A stretch of 64,000 bases of DNA, taken from positions 310,001 through 374,000 of the forward strand of contig NZ_JAQNDM010000002.1 in assembly GCF_028368975.1 (NCBI RefSeq), in the 5' to 3' direction. Positions 33,918 to 42,620 of the stretch are shown here, one piece after another (position 1 is the stretch's first letter; every line of letters begins with the position of its first letter). The stretch comes from Stigmatella ashevillena. GTDB lineage: Bacteria > Myxococcota > Myxococcia > Myxococcales > Myxococcaceae. The notes beneath the pieces were generated by a model. It searched no databases and was not told the origin of the DNA. It saw only the letters and a program-made list of their open reading frames with translations. The position numbers were made by a program, and so were the translations under genes.

Positions 33918-35269
33918 GACATTCCCTCCAGGTAGCGGCGGGCGAGCCGTTGGGCGTTCTCCGGCGAGAAGCCGGCCAGGGTCAGGCTGGTGTCCACCCC
34001 TTGGGTGCCCGAGGGGAGCGCCGCGGCCCGGAGCACCAGATCATAGATGCCGGGGAACTTCTTGTAGGCCCGCAGGCACAGCGCAGCCCGCAGGGTCAGC
34101 CCTCCCGAATCCACGAACTCCGAGCGGCACCGGAAGTTCGTCACGTCGTCGCGCGTGGCCTCCACGAGCATCGGATCCGAGGAGAAGATCTCTTCATAGA
34201 GGGTCGCGAAGCGCAGGATGCTCAGCTTCGTCGAGGAGACGTATTGGTGGACATAGGAGACCACTCCGGTGCGGTGCGCGGAGGTCAGGAACAGATCTTC
34301 CTCGGAGGAACACTGGTAGTTCGTCACCGAGTAGGGCCGCTCGGCGTCGTGGGGGGTATCGCCCCAGCACTTGAGAAAGGGCAACCACCGGCCAGGGACC
34401 TGGTAGGCCCCGAGGGTCTGGGGAGGCAGGGGGGTGGCCATCAGGTGATCGGTGACACGTTGCTGGTGCTCGAAGATCTGGGTGCGGACCGAGTCGAACA
34501 GGGCCTCCTGGGAGGGGCCCTCCGCTAAACGCTCGCGGGCGCGTGTCAGAAGTGCCCGGGCATGCTCCACCGGGACCAGGAAGCCCACCTGGTTGCCCAT
34601 GGTGGCCACGTTGACGCCCACCACGCGGCCTTCTCCCGTGAGGGTGGGCCCACCGCTCATGCCCGGATTGATGGCCCCGCTGAAGTGGACACGATCATAG
34701 AGGGCGTCCTGAACGAGGCCGTTGTAGGTCCCCTCGACAATGGTGGTCCCCAGGTCTCGCGGATTGCCCATGGCGAACAGGCGCGTGCCTTGCGGCGGAG
34801 GGCGCTCTTCCAGGGCGAAGAAATCCGCCATCCGCTGCTCGAACCGGACCACCGCCAGGTCATGCACCACATCCACGTCGATCAGCCGCACCGGGACGGC
34901 CTGCTGCCCATCCCGGACCAGCTCGGCGGTGTAGTCCTCCGGGTGGAACACGAGGTCCGAGACGACATGGTAGTTGGTGATGGCATGCCCCTCGGCGCTC
35001 ACGAAGAAGGCGGAGCCGATGGAGGACTTGGTGCCCGAGCGGCGCTCGATGATGCGCACCTGGGCCACCCGGCGCTTGATGCGCTCGAACAGCTCATGCG
35101 TTGCGGGAGGAAGCGAGGCCACCGGCAGCGGGGGCACGGGCTCCTGGGAATCTCCTGCCCCTGGTGAGGGCTCCAGCGTCTGCTCCGGAAGGACCGAGGA
35201 ATCCGGCTCACGGGGGGGAATGGGCACCGGCACCTGGGCAAGCGTGGCGAGGACGAGAAGGGCGAGCAT
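33905..35269 (-). CDS. Exported trypsin-like (HtrA-type) serine protease
   Basis: 454 residues with an N-terminal signal (MLALLVLATLAQVPVP) and a Pro-rich linker. The protease domain has the triad His in AITNYHVVSD, Asp in HDLAVVRFE and Ser in INPGMSGGPTL, with the typical RLFAMGNPRDLGTTIVEG between them. There is no PDZ domain; instead about 190 C-terminal residues with several Cys (CWGDTPHD, YQCSSEEDLF, FRCRSEF, ALCLRAYKKFPG) form an unrecognised module. It heads the operon with the FHA protein and the ELWxxDGT lipoprotein and is divergent from a secreted protein gene. Confidence 0.9.
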   Translation of the reverse strand: MLALLVLATLAQVPVPIPPREPDSSVLPEQTLEPSPGAGDSQEPVPPLPVASLPPATHELFERIKRRVAQVRIIERRSGTKSSIGSAFFVSAEGHAITNYHVVSDLVFHPEDYTAELVRDGQQAVPVRLIDVDVVHDLAVVRFEQRMADFFALEERPPPQGTRLFAMGNPRDLGTTIVEGTYNGLVQDALYDRVHFSGAINPGMSGGPTLTGEGRVVGVNVATMGNQVGFLVPVEHARALLTRARERLAEGPSQEALFDSVRTQIFEHQQRVTDHLMATPLPPQTLGAYQVPGRWLPFLKCWGDTPHDAERPYSVTNYQCSSEEDLFLTSAHRTGVVSYVHQYVSSTKLSILRFATLYEEIFSSDPMLVEATRDDVTNFRCRSEFVDSGGLTLRAALCLRAYKKFPGIYDLVLRAAALPSGTQGVDTSLTLAGFSPENAQRLARRYLEGMSWMR

Positions 35270-35460
35270 GGAGGCCGCACAGTACCGGACGTCTGTCCCT
35301 TCAGCGCTTCCGCAGATTCGAGCAACCTCCCAGGTAGGGCCCGCTCACCCACCTCTGGACAACCTGCTGGGTCACCGCCGCGACTCCAGCCCGCGTTCGA
35401 AGGAAGTTGTGCCGAGCCTCGCGCCGCGTCGTGACAGGATGCCTTCAGGAGACCTCTTGC

Positions 35461-36249
35461 ATGTACCACCTCCTCGCTTCGCTCTGTGTCTGTGCCCTGC
35501 TCCTTCCTCCTGCCGCCTTCGCGGTGGAAGATCCCTTGGCGAAGGGCCAGGGGGACCATGTGGCCCAGGTGATTGGCTGGTCCCAGGATGAGAAGCGCTT
35601 CGCCCTCCGGCTGTATGCCCACGCTCAGCGCCCTGCCCAGGGCGTGGAGACAGCGCCAGAGGCCTGTGAAGGCTACGTCAACCCCGAGGGAAACCCCTTC
35701 CATGGAAGTCTCGCCGTGCTGGCTTATGAGGGAACGCGGCTCCTGGCCCTCTTTCCCATTCAGGACGAGGGCGCGTGCACGCCCCTGAGCGAGGCGCAGA
35801 GACGGCTTGACGCGGCGACGAAGCGACTGGCGTCGCTGGGCATCCCTTTGGGCAGCCCCTCGAAGGAGCTTCTCTTCTCCTCGGGGCCGGGAAGTCTCCA
35901 GGTCCAGGCAGGTCCCCAGGCGCCGTATCGCTTGGAATACGTCGAGCGAATCCTGCCCCAAGCCCCCGAGCCGAAGTCTGGCATGCAGCGCGGCACCCTG
36001 GAGCAGGAGCTGTATGTGATCAAGGCGGAGGTCCGGAAGAAAGTGCTCAGCCGCCGGACGGCATATGCCTACTCCACGGGGGCCGCAGGCTACTGGAGGC
36101 CAGGGCTGGACCGGATTTTCGTGTCTCCCTCGGGCAAGACGCTGGTCGTGGTGGGCGCCGAGCGCGTGGGAAACCTGAGTGGAGGACGCAAGTCACTTCG
36201 GCTGCTGGGCGTGCTGAGCTGGGTAGGAGAGACGCTCAAACCCGACTAG
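35461..36249 (+). CDS. Predicted secreted protein, unknown function
   Basis: 262 residues; ATG with AGGAG upstream. The signal peptide is MYHLLASLCVCALLLPPAAFA. The mature part opens VIGWSQDEKRFALRLYAH, a pattern like the predicted secreted DUF2259 group, contains GYVNPEGNPF, and ends DRIFVSPSGKTLVVVGAERV. No enzyme motif is visible. It lies 66 bp upstream of the kinase-MshEN gene on the same strand and could be co-transcribed with it. Confidence 0.7.
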   Translation: MYHLLASLCVCALLLPPAAFAVEDPLAKGQGDHVAQVIGWSQDEKRFALRLYAHAQRPAQGVETAPEACEGYVNPEGNPFHGSLAVLAYEGTRLLALFPIQDEGACTPLSEAQRRLDAATKRLASLGIPLGSPSKELLFSSGPGSLQVQAGPQAPYRLEYVERILPQAPEPKSGMQRGTLEQELYVIKAEVRKKVLSRRTAYAYSTGAAGYWRPGLDRIFVSPSGKTLVVVGAERVGNLSGGRKSLRLLGVLSWVGETLKPD

Positions 36250-36315
36250 ATTCGCCGCCGAATCGACTTGGGCCCTTGCCCGAGCGTTGAGCAACCGACC
36301 ACCCGGAGAGCTGTC

Positions 36316-39300
36316 GTGGGGACTTACCGGATCATCCGAAGACTGGCCGTGGGTGGAATGGCCGAGGTCTTCCTCGGCAAGATGGTGGGAGCCGAGGGTT
36401 TCGAGAAGCCCGTGGCCGTCAAGCGCATCCTGCCCTCCTTCGGGCAGGACGAGGCGTTCATCCACTTGTTCCTGCGCGAGGCCAAGGTCTCCGTGGCGCT
36501 CCAGCACGCCAATGTCGTGCAAGTGATGGATCTGGGGGCGGTCAAAGGCCAGTACTACATGGTCATGGAGTTCGTGGATGGGGAGAACCTCCGCGCCCTC
36601 CTCAAGGCCGCGCGTGCGCGCCAGCTCTCGCTGGGACTGCGCGAGGTGTGCTTCATCACCCAGCAGGTGGCCGATGGGCTCGCCTATGCCCATTCCCGCC
36701 TGGATTCCACCGGCGCACCGCTCAACATTGTCCACCGGGACGTCAATCCCTCCAATGTGATGGTGTGTGGCAATGGTGAAGTCAAACTCGCCGACTTCGG
36801 CATCGCCAAGGTCGCCGACGGTCACCAGGAGACCCAGGCGGGCGTGCTCAAGGGGAAGATCAACTATCTGTCTCCGGAGCAAGTGCTCAGCAAGCCGGTG
36901 GACAAACGCAGCGACATCTTCCTGCTCGGTCTGCTTCTGCACGAGTTGCTCGCGGGAAAGCAGCTGCTTCAGGGCACGCAATTGCAGATCGTCCAGCAGT
37001 TGGGCACGTTCAATGAGCGCGCGCTCGAGCCCATCCCGGGGGTTCCCGGCCCCTTGTGGAGCATCCTCCAGCGCGCCCTGGCCTTCTCCCCGGCGGCGCG
37101 CTTCCGCACCGCCAACGAGTTCTCCGAAGCCCTCCAGAGCTTCCTTTTCGATCACCGGCTGCGGGTGGGGACCGCCGACATCGCCGCGCTCTTCAGCCGG
37201 GCCTTCCCCGGGCGGCGCTCGCCGCTGGAGGATCTGGCCGGCGCTCGGGGCGAGGAGATCCACCTGGACAGCCGGGAGACGCCCCGTGCCTCGGCTCCGC
37301 CCGTTCTCCGTCCTGATGTGCGAGGCCCCAGCACCCCTGCTCCTGTTCAGACCGCCGTGCTGCGCACGACCCCGGTTCCCATCGCAAGCCCGGGGCGGGC
37401 CCCGCCTGCGCCTCCCGCGGGACGCTCCCCCCCGGAGCCGCCCACCCGCGTGGTACCCGGTGGGGAGCCCCTACCCGTTTCTCCGCAGCTTCGGGCCACA
37501 GGCCGGCAGCACCGTGTCGGCCGCCGCATCGGCGACATTCTCCTGGCAAGGGGGGTGCTGACTTCCGAGCAGTTGGAGGAAGCCCTGACCCTTCAGAAGC
37601 GCTTGGGCGGAAAGCTGGGCCAGGTGTTGCTGGGGGCGCGGTTGGTGGAGGCGGAGGAACTGGTCCGGGCGCTCTCCGAACAGTGTGGCCTGCCCCACAT
37701 CTCTGGAGAGCGGCTCCAGACGATGCAGGTCCCGGCGGAACTGATGCGGCTGTTGCCCATGGAGTTGTGCGAGAAGCTCTGCGCGGTCCCGGTGGCCCAG
37801 CGCAACCGGGAGCTCTACTTCGCCGTGCTGGAGCCGCGTGACCTCAAGGTCATGGATGCGTTGAAGTTCGCCACCGGCACCATCTCGGTGCATGGCCTGT
37901 TCGCGGCCGAGGCCGCCATCCGCCGGGCCATCCGGCGCTTCTACCTGGGCGACGAGGCCGCTGAGGTCGAAGAGAAGAGCGAGACGGCCCTCAACCGTGA
38001 ACGTGTCCTGAACTTCGTGGAGCGCTTCACCGGCCGCACCATGGTCAACCTCGATCTGGAGCTCGAGCCGTCCGAGGAGCCCGTCCCCGCGCCGCCCAAG
38101 CCCCCTCCGGCGCTCACGCCGCCCCCGGTGCCCACCCTCCCGGCGCGCGCCCTCTCCTCGTCCGGGAGCAGTTCGCGGGCCCGCATGGTGCTGGTGGTGG
38201 GTGATGCGCCCGAGGCCGCCGGCATCGCCGTGACGCTGCTTCTCCAGCAGGGCATCGCGGCGGCCGAGAGCCGATCGAGCACCGCCGAGAAGGCCCTGGC
38301 CCTCGGTGGGTATGATCTGGTGCTGGTGTTGGAGGACGCGGTGGTGGATCCCCCGGCGGTCGCCGCACGGCTGCGCGCCGCGTACCCCGGAATGGGCGTG
38401 CGTTCCATGCCCTCGCTGAGCGCGGCGCTTCTCGGCGAGGGAGGGCCGCTGGCGCGGCTGCTGACGGTCCACGCCCGGATGCTCGAGAGCGCCGTGGCGA
38501 TGATGGGCGGCAGCGCCATGATGGCCCCTTTCCTGGTGAAGCTCGCGCGACGTTGTGCGGTGCGGCTGGGGGCGGGCAGCGTCGAGGAGAGCCTCGCCGG
38601 TGTCGCAGCGGCGGCGCTCGCGCTGGGCGCGAGGATGGAGGAGTCCTCACACTTCGTTCTCCCCTCGCTGGCGCGCGTCCACTCCCTGGTGGGCCACGAT
38701 CTGCCGGAGGTGGCGGAGCTGCTGACGGCGGTGCTGTCCGGGGGGGCCGAGGCCGGTCCTCCCGCGGACCGGCTGGCCCTGGCCGTGCTGGCCGCGACGG
38801 CCTTCGTCCTCCAGACCCAGAGTGCCCAACCCACCCCCACGGAGGCCATCGAAGCCCTGCTGGCGCTGCGCAAGAGCTCGCGGTTGACCCCCGCGGCCCT
38901 CGAGGCGCTGGCCCAGGAGCTGGGCACGGGCACCGAGGGGCCCCACAGCGCGGCCCCCCGCGTGGTGGTGGTGGACAACGACTTGAGCACGGCCCTGGCG
39001 CTCCAGCTGCGCCTCATGGCCGATGGCCTCGGGATGAAGCGCGTCCGCACCCTGGCCGAAGTCGAGCAGGCCCTGGGAGGCGCCCATGCCGCCATCCTGG
39101 AGGCGCCCCTTCCGGATGGAGATGTGCACACCCTCATCCGCACGCTGCGGGCCACGCCCGCCACGGCCCACCTGCCCTTGTTCCTGATCGTTCCGCGCGA
39201 GGATCCTGCCGGGGTGATGATGGGCATCGATGCGGGCGCGGACGACGTGCTCGTGCGGCCCGTGAACGTGGAAGTCCTGATGGCGAAGCTGCGCCGGGCG

Positions 39301-39348
39301 ATTGCCCAGCAACATGCCGTCCAGCGCGCGGGGGGGCCTCATTCCTGA
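36316..39348 (+). CDS. Ser/Thr kinase-MshEN-pseudoreceiver fusion protein
   Basis: 1010 residues from a GTG with GGAGAG 5 nt upstream; a TTG 48 nt earlier is less likely. The Hanks kinase domain (residues 4-275) is complete: glycine loop RLAVGGMAEVF, Lys36 in VAVKR, HRDVNPSN with Asp142, and DFG at 160. After a Pro-rich linker, residues 402-545 form an MshEN/GSPII_E_N domain (IGDILLARGVLTSEQLEEAL), a module known to bind c-di-GMP in some proteins. Two receiver-like domains follow. In the last one the phospho-acceptor Asp is replaced (AILEAPLPDGD). No membrane span. It may integrate c-di-GMP level and protein phosphorylation (inference). Confidence 0.85.
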   Translation: MGTYRIIRRLAVGGMAEVFLGKMVGAEGFEKPVAVKRILPSFGQDEAFIHLFLREAKVSVALQHANVVQVMDLGAVKGQYYMVMEFVDGENLRALLKAARARQLSLGLREVCFITQQVADGLAYAHSRLDSTGAPLNIVHRDVNPSNVMVCGNGEVKLADFGIAKVADGHQETQAGVLKGKINYLSPEQVLSKPVDKRSDIFLLGLLLHELLAGKQLLQGTQLQIVQQLGTFNERALEPIPGVPGPLWSILQRALAFSPAARFRTANEFSEALQSFLFDHRLRVGTADIAALFSRAFPGRRSPLEDLAGARGEEIHLDSRETPRASAPPVLRPDVRGPSTPAPVQTAVLRTTPVPIASPGRAPPAPPAGRSPPEPPTRVVPGGEPLPVSPQLRATGRQHRVGRRIGDILLARGVLTSEQLEEALTLQKRLGGKLGQVLLGARLVEAEELVRALSEQCGLPHISGERLQTMQVPAELMRLLPMELCEKLCAVPVAQRNRELYFAVLEPRDLKVMDALKFATGTISVHGLFAAEAAIRRAIRRFYLGDEAAEVEEKSETALNRERVLNFVERFTGRTMVNLDLELEPSEEPVPAPPKPPPALTPPPVPTLPARALSSSGSSSRARMVLVVGDAPEAAGIAVTLLLQQGIAAAESRSSTAEKALALGGYDLVLVLEDAVVDPPAVAARLRAAYPGMGVRSMPSLSAALLGEGGPLARLLTVHARMLESAVAMMGGSAMMAPFLVKLARRCAVRLGAGSVEESLAGVAAAALALGARMEESSHFVLPSLARVHSLVGHDLPEVAELLTAVLSGGAEAGPPADRLALAVLAATAFVLQTQSAQPTPTEAIEALLALRKSSRLTPAALEALAQELGTGTEGPHSAAPRVVVVDNDLSTALALQLRLMADGLGMKRVRTLAEVEQALGGAHAAILEAPLPDGDVHTLIRTLRATPATAHLPLFLIVPREDPAGVMMGIDAGADDVLVRPVNVEVLMAKLRRAIAQQHAVQRAGGPHS

Positions 39349-39409
39349 GGCCCTCGCGGCCCCTCCGTCCCCCCTCCCCGGTTTTGCCCATTGGTTGCAT
39401 CATGCGCCC

Positions 39410-40189
39410 ATGGCTCCCCCGACTTACGAGACCGTGGATGGCTCGACGCCGGACATCACCCCGCTGGCGGCCGAGCATGGACGCCGGCTGCCCCTGTCCG
39501 CCTTCATGCTCCTGAATGGCGGCGATGTGTTCGAGTCGCGCCAGGGACGCCCCCCCTCCGAAGGGCCTGCCCGAGCCCGGGCCTATGTGAAGGCGCAGAT
39601 CACCTTCGTGGCCCATGGGGCTCCTTCCGAGCTGCTCCAGCGTGTCGAAGGCGACATCGTCCGGCAACTCTCGGCGAATTTGCAGCTCATTGGCCGGATG
39701 GAGGCCTCGCGCCCCATCACCGTGGACTTCATTCCCGCTGGGCAACCCATGGCGAAGTACGGCTATCCCCGCGCCGTGTCACCGCTGGCCGCGGGGCTGT
39801 TCTGGGATCACCCGAGCTGGGAGCGGGCCCGCATCGCGCTGCGGCAGGACAAGCTGGGCACAGAGCCTCACCTCGTCTTCCACGAGATGGCCCATGCGGT
39901 TCAGGGCCTGGCTTTCACCCAGGAAGAGAATGATCTCATCTACCGGGTCATGCTGCGCACCTACCGGAGCCGGGCCATGGTGGATGAGGTGTTCGCGCTC
40001 TACAGCGAGCGGGAGTTCATCCCCTCCGTCACCGCCCATGATCTGCGTGCGCCCGGCGTCTACGGCATGGCCCGCCAGCGCTGGAACGAAGAGCACCTCT
40101 TCACCCGCTTCGTGCGCAACCTGTACGCCCCTCACAAGCCCCTGGCGGGACAGGGCTCTGGCAACCCAGCCTCTTCCTTCGAGGGCTAA
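39410..40189 (+). CDS. Putative zinc metallopeptidase (zincin, lethal-factor-like fold)
   Basis: 259 residues, no signal peptide. The zinc-binding HExxH motif is in LVFHEMAHAVQGL, and about 45 residues later MVDEVFALYSEREF offers the third Glu ligand. This spacing matches the anthrax lethal factor-like (ATLF) clan. The N-terminal half includes GRRLPLSAFMLLNGGDVFES. The start at 39410 is 61 bp after the kinase gene, so it may belong to the same transcript. The substrate is unknown; assignment rests on the motif alone. Confidence 0.7.
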   Translation: MAPPTYETVDGSTPDITPLAAEHGRRLPLSAFMLLNGGDVFESRQGRPPSEGPARARAYVKAQITFVAHGAPSELLQRVEGDIVRQLSANLQLIGRMEASRPITVDFIPAGQPMAKYGYPRAVSPLAAGLFWDHPSWERARIALRQDKLGTEPHLVFHEMAHAVQGLAFTQEENDLIYRVMLRTYRSRAMVDEVFALYSEREFIPSVTAHDLRAPGVYGMARQRWNEEHLFTRFVRNLYAPHKPLAGQGSGNPASSFEG

Positions 40190-40220
40190 GGCCCCCGAGC
40201 GCCTGCCTGACTGGCCGTCG

Positions 40221-40249
40221 TTGACAGCGCATCCGCTATAGCAGATATT
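40221..40249 (+). promoter_or_regulatory. Candidate sigma-70-type promoter before the small ORF/XRE-cupin pair
   Basis: TTGACA (40221-40226) and GATATT (40244-40249, 4 of 6) are 17 bp apart in an AT-richer patch, 49 bp upstream of the small ORF start. Confidence 0.45.
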
Positions 40250-40298
40250 TGGTCATCCGCTTTCACGGACAACTGTCCAACTTCAAAGAGGCCGTCTC

Positions 40299-40433
40299 AT
40301 GAGTGCCGCCGTTATCGACCTGGAGGACTTTCGCAAGAAGCGTGGTGTCGGCCAGTGTCAGATGATGCGGTCTACTCCTCCTTCCCGCCCATGGATCCCC
40401 ATCTGGGTGTGGGTCATAGTCTGGCCGGTATGA
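40299..40433 (+). CDS. 44-residue protein coupled to the XRE-cupin regulator
   Basis: ATG with AGAGG at normal spacing. The peptide has a charged N-terminus (MSAAVIDLEDFRKKRG) and a strikingly aromatic tail (RPWIPIWVWVIVWPV) ending at TGA. That stop overlaps the ATG of the downstream regulator as ATGA. The Trp-rich tail could insert in or lie on a membrane. The ribosome site, the coupling and a promoter just upstream argue that it is translated. No function is known. Confidence 0.6.
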   Translation: MSAAVIDLEDFRKKRGVGQCQMMRSTPPSRPWIPIWVWVIVWPV

Positions 40434-41197
40434 AGTCCGTTCGGGAGAACTCAGGGCGAAAAGGCCGTGGCGGAGAACCCCGCCGCGAAGCAGACGAGCC
40501 AGCTGCCAAGGCCGCGGCGGCACCACCTGTGGCGTCTGTTCCCGCGGAGCCCCCGGAAGATGCGGTGGGTTCGACGGCTCCCCCGGAGGGAGAGGCGGCG
40601 TGGGCTTACGAAGTGGCTCACCCGGATGCGGACCAGGACTTGGCCCCCGTGGTGGGAAAGAACCTGCGCCGGCTGCGCATCCAGCGAGGGCTCTCGCTCG
40701 AGCGGCTGTCGAAGGCCTCCGGCGTCAGCCGGGCCATGCTGGGCCAGGTCGAGCTGGGACAGAGCGCGCCCACCATCAATGTGCTCTGGAAGATTGCCCG
40801 GGCGCTGGATCTGCCGTTCTCGGCGCTCATCAGCAATTCGGCTGGCGCGGGAACACGGCTGATGCGGGCCCCGCAGGCCAAGCGGCTCACCTCGCACGAT
40901 GGGCGCTTCGCCTCGCGGGCGCTCTTCCCGTTCGATGAGCCCCGCAGGGTGGAGTTCTACGAGCTGTCGTTGAAGGCGCACAGCGAGGAACGGGCGGATG
41001 CCCATCCCCCGGGGACGATGGAGAACCTTGTCGTCACGCGGGGCACGCTGGAGATGGAGATTGGTGCGGACCACCACCTGCTCACCACCGGCGATGCCAT
41101 CCTCTTCGAGGCCGACAAACCCCACGTCTACCGGAACGTCGGGGCCGAGGACATCACCATGTATCTGGTGATGTCCTATGCCGAGGAAGTGGGCTGA
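40430..41197 (+). CDS. XRE-family regulator with C-terminal cupin domain
   Basis: 255 residues. After an Ala/Pro-rich N-terminal extension of about 80 residues comes an XRE helix-turn-helix (VGKNLRRLRIQRGLSLERLS, KASGVSRAMLGQVELG, TINVLWKIARALDLPFSALI). A C-terminal cupin follows (GTMENLVVTRGTLEMEI, LTTGDAILFEADKPHVYRN). HTH-cupin regulators usually sense a small metabolite in the cupin barrel; the ligand is unknown. The ATG at 40430 is chosen because it overlaps the stop of the small upstream ORF by 4 nt, indicating translational coupling. Confidence 0.88.
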   Translation: MKSVRENSGRKGRGGEPRREADEPAAKAAAAPPVASVPAEPPEDAVGSTAPPEGEAAWAYEVAHPDADQDLAPVVGKNLRRLRIQRGLSLERLSKASGVSRAMLGQVELGQSAPTINVLWKIARALDLPFSALISNSAGAGTRLMRAPQAKRLTSHDGRFASRALFPFDEPRRVEFYELSLKAHSEERADAHPPGTMENLVVTRGTLEMEIGADHHLLTTGDAILFEADKPHVYRNVGAEDITMYLVMSYAEEVG

Positions 41198-41204
41198 GCA
41201 GGCC

Positions 41205-41735
41205 TTAGCGGCCCATGCACATCATCATCGGCATGCCGTTGCACATCATCATCATCGGCGCGCCCATGGCCATCATGGAGTTCATGGCGTCACAGCACTC
41301 CTTCATCATCGCCATGTCCTGACCTTCCATCGGCATCATCTTGCACATCATGCCGTCCTTGGTCATCTCGCAGGTCATCCGGACCATCATCGGCGCCATC
41401 TGACGCATCATCATCGGCATCATCATCGGCATTCCCATGCCGGACATGCCGCCCATCATGGGGTTCATCCCCATCATGCCGCCCATCATCGGGTTCATGC
41501 CGCCCATCATCGGCATCATGCCCGGCATCATGCCGCCCATCATCGGGTTCATGCCGCCCATCATCGGCATCATGCCCGGCATCATGCCGCCCATCATCGG
41601 GTTCATCCCGCCCATCATCGGCATGGGCATCATGTTCCCCATCGGCATGCTCTGATTCGAGTTCATCGGCATCGCGTTCATGGCCATCATGGGCAGCGCT
41701 CCTCCCGCATTGCGGGCTTGAAGAATCCGCCGCAT
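41205..41735 (-). CDS. Extremely methionine-rich repeat protein
   Basis: 176 residues, 74 of them Met (42%). The ATG has GGAGGGAG 9 nt upstream. The N-terminus (MRRILQARNAGGALP) lacks a signal peptide. The centre has about three 18-residue units of the type MMPMMGGMNPMMGGMMPG, then MMM clusters. The C-terminal third adds six Cys (TCEMTKDGMMCK, KECCDAM, MMMCNGM, MMMCMG). Met/Cys clusters of this kind bind Cu(I) or Ag(I) in known metal-handling proteins; copper binding here is inference. The opposite strand reads His-rich but uses CAT throughout, against the genome's codon bias, so this strand is the coding one. Confidence 0.75.
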   Translation of the reverse strand: MRRILQARNAGGALPMMAMNAMPMNSNQSMPMGNMMPMPMMGGMNPMMGGMMPGMMPMMGGMNPMMGGMMPGMMPMMGGMNPMMGGMMGMNPMMGGMSGMGMPMMMPMMMRQMAPMMVRMTCEMTKDGMMCKMMPMEGQDMAMMKECCDAMNSMMAMGAPMMMMCNGMPMMMCMGR

Positions 41736-41896
41736 GAATAAGTCTCCCTCCGCGGCGCGGTCGAGTGGACGCCAGGGGCTCCGCGCTCTTTCCTCCAACG
41801 CAACAGACGGCTGACCAAGAGGGCGGAAAGAATGATGGTTCAGACGGATGCGTGTCTGTTTACACGGACAGTGAAGCCCGGGAAATGCTGGACAGC

Positions 41897-42559
41897 TCAC
41901 ATGAGAGGGTTTCCCGGTCTGCGTCTGCGCCACGCGGTGTAGGAGGCCACCAGCGCACCGGCCAGCGCACCGGCCAGCGCACCGGCCGCTCGGTTGGACA
42001 GCCCCGTGTGTGCAGGCGCCTCCATCCGAAATGTCTCCAATGAGGCACGCACCTGGGGAGCCAATGCCTCCCACCGAACCGCCGGCGCACTCACCGTCAC
42101 CACCGCGTGACGCCCGGGGGAGGCCAGCCCCGCCACCAACACCGTCCTCACCTGCCCTGCCTCTCGCAGTGTTCCCAGCACTTCGACCCGAGGCACGGTC
42201 CCCGTCAGCCGATCCACGCGCTCCGGCGTCAGCGCCAGGCCCAGCTCCCGCTCGAAGTGCCGCACCACCGCCGCGCTGAAGTCATCCCGCTCGGAGGGGC
42301 TCGCCGAGAACGGGCCTTCCACCACCGCCACGAGCATGACCGCCGCCTCCGCCCCCTCGCCGTCCGAGAGGGCCACCGAGAGGGAACGCGACCTGCTGGA
42401 CTCCAAGGACACCGCGCCCGCCCGCGTCCCTGTGAAGGGCTCCGGGCGCACCATCACGAACCCCTCGGGGGGCTGGAAGCCGTAGCCGTCCTTGCGCAGC
42501 TCGGACCCCAGGGCTCCCTGGGTCAGCAGCAGGCTGGCGGCAAGCGAGGCGAGGAACAT
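41897..42559 (-). CDS. Exported protein with C-terminal membrane anchor, unknown function
   Basis: 220 residues: a signal peptide (MFLASLAASLLLTQGALG), then a lumenal domain (KDGYGFQPPEGFVMVRPEPF, VVRHFERELGLALTPERVDR). It ends in a C-terminal Ala/Gly/Leu transmembrane helix and an RRRR cytosolic tail. Three exact 12-bp DNA repeats (CAGCGCACCGGC, 41951-41986) encode the AGALAGALAG part of the helix. The arrangement resembles stress-response or lipid-associated envelope proteins, but no family is recognised. It is divergent from the TPR gene at 42621. Confidence 0.7.
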   Translation of the reverse strand: MFLASLAASLLLTQGALGSELRKDGYGFQPPEGFVMVRPEPFTGTRAGAVSLESSRSRSLSVALSDGEGAEAAVMLVAVVEGPFSASPSERDDFSAAVVRHFERELGLALTPERVDRLTGTVPRVEVLGTLREAGQVRTVLVAGLASPGRHAVVTVSAPAVRWEALAPQVRASLETFRMEAPAHTGLSNRAAGALAGALAGALVASYTAWRRRRPGNPLM

Positions 42560-42620
42560 GGTTCGGTCCGAGGATAACCCCGTGCGCGGTTTCGTCCCGT
42601 ACGGTAACGTTGCACCCGCG

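Noticed and set aside
35301-35400. Possible 24-residue peptide (RWVSGPYLGGCSNLRKR) upstream of the protease gene
   Set aside because: Only a GTG without Shine-Dalgarno, no overlap with the next gene and no recognised family; it could be chance.
41178-41741. Forward-strand His-rich frame opposite the Met-rich gene
   Set aside because: It depends on CAT codons at nearly every His, contrary to the G/C third-position bias of the region, and lacks a ribosome site. The reverse strand has a Shine-Dalgarno and G/C-ending codons.
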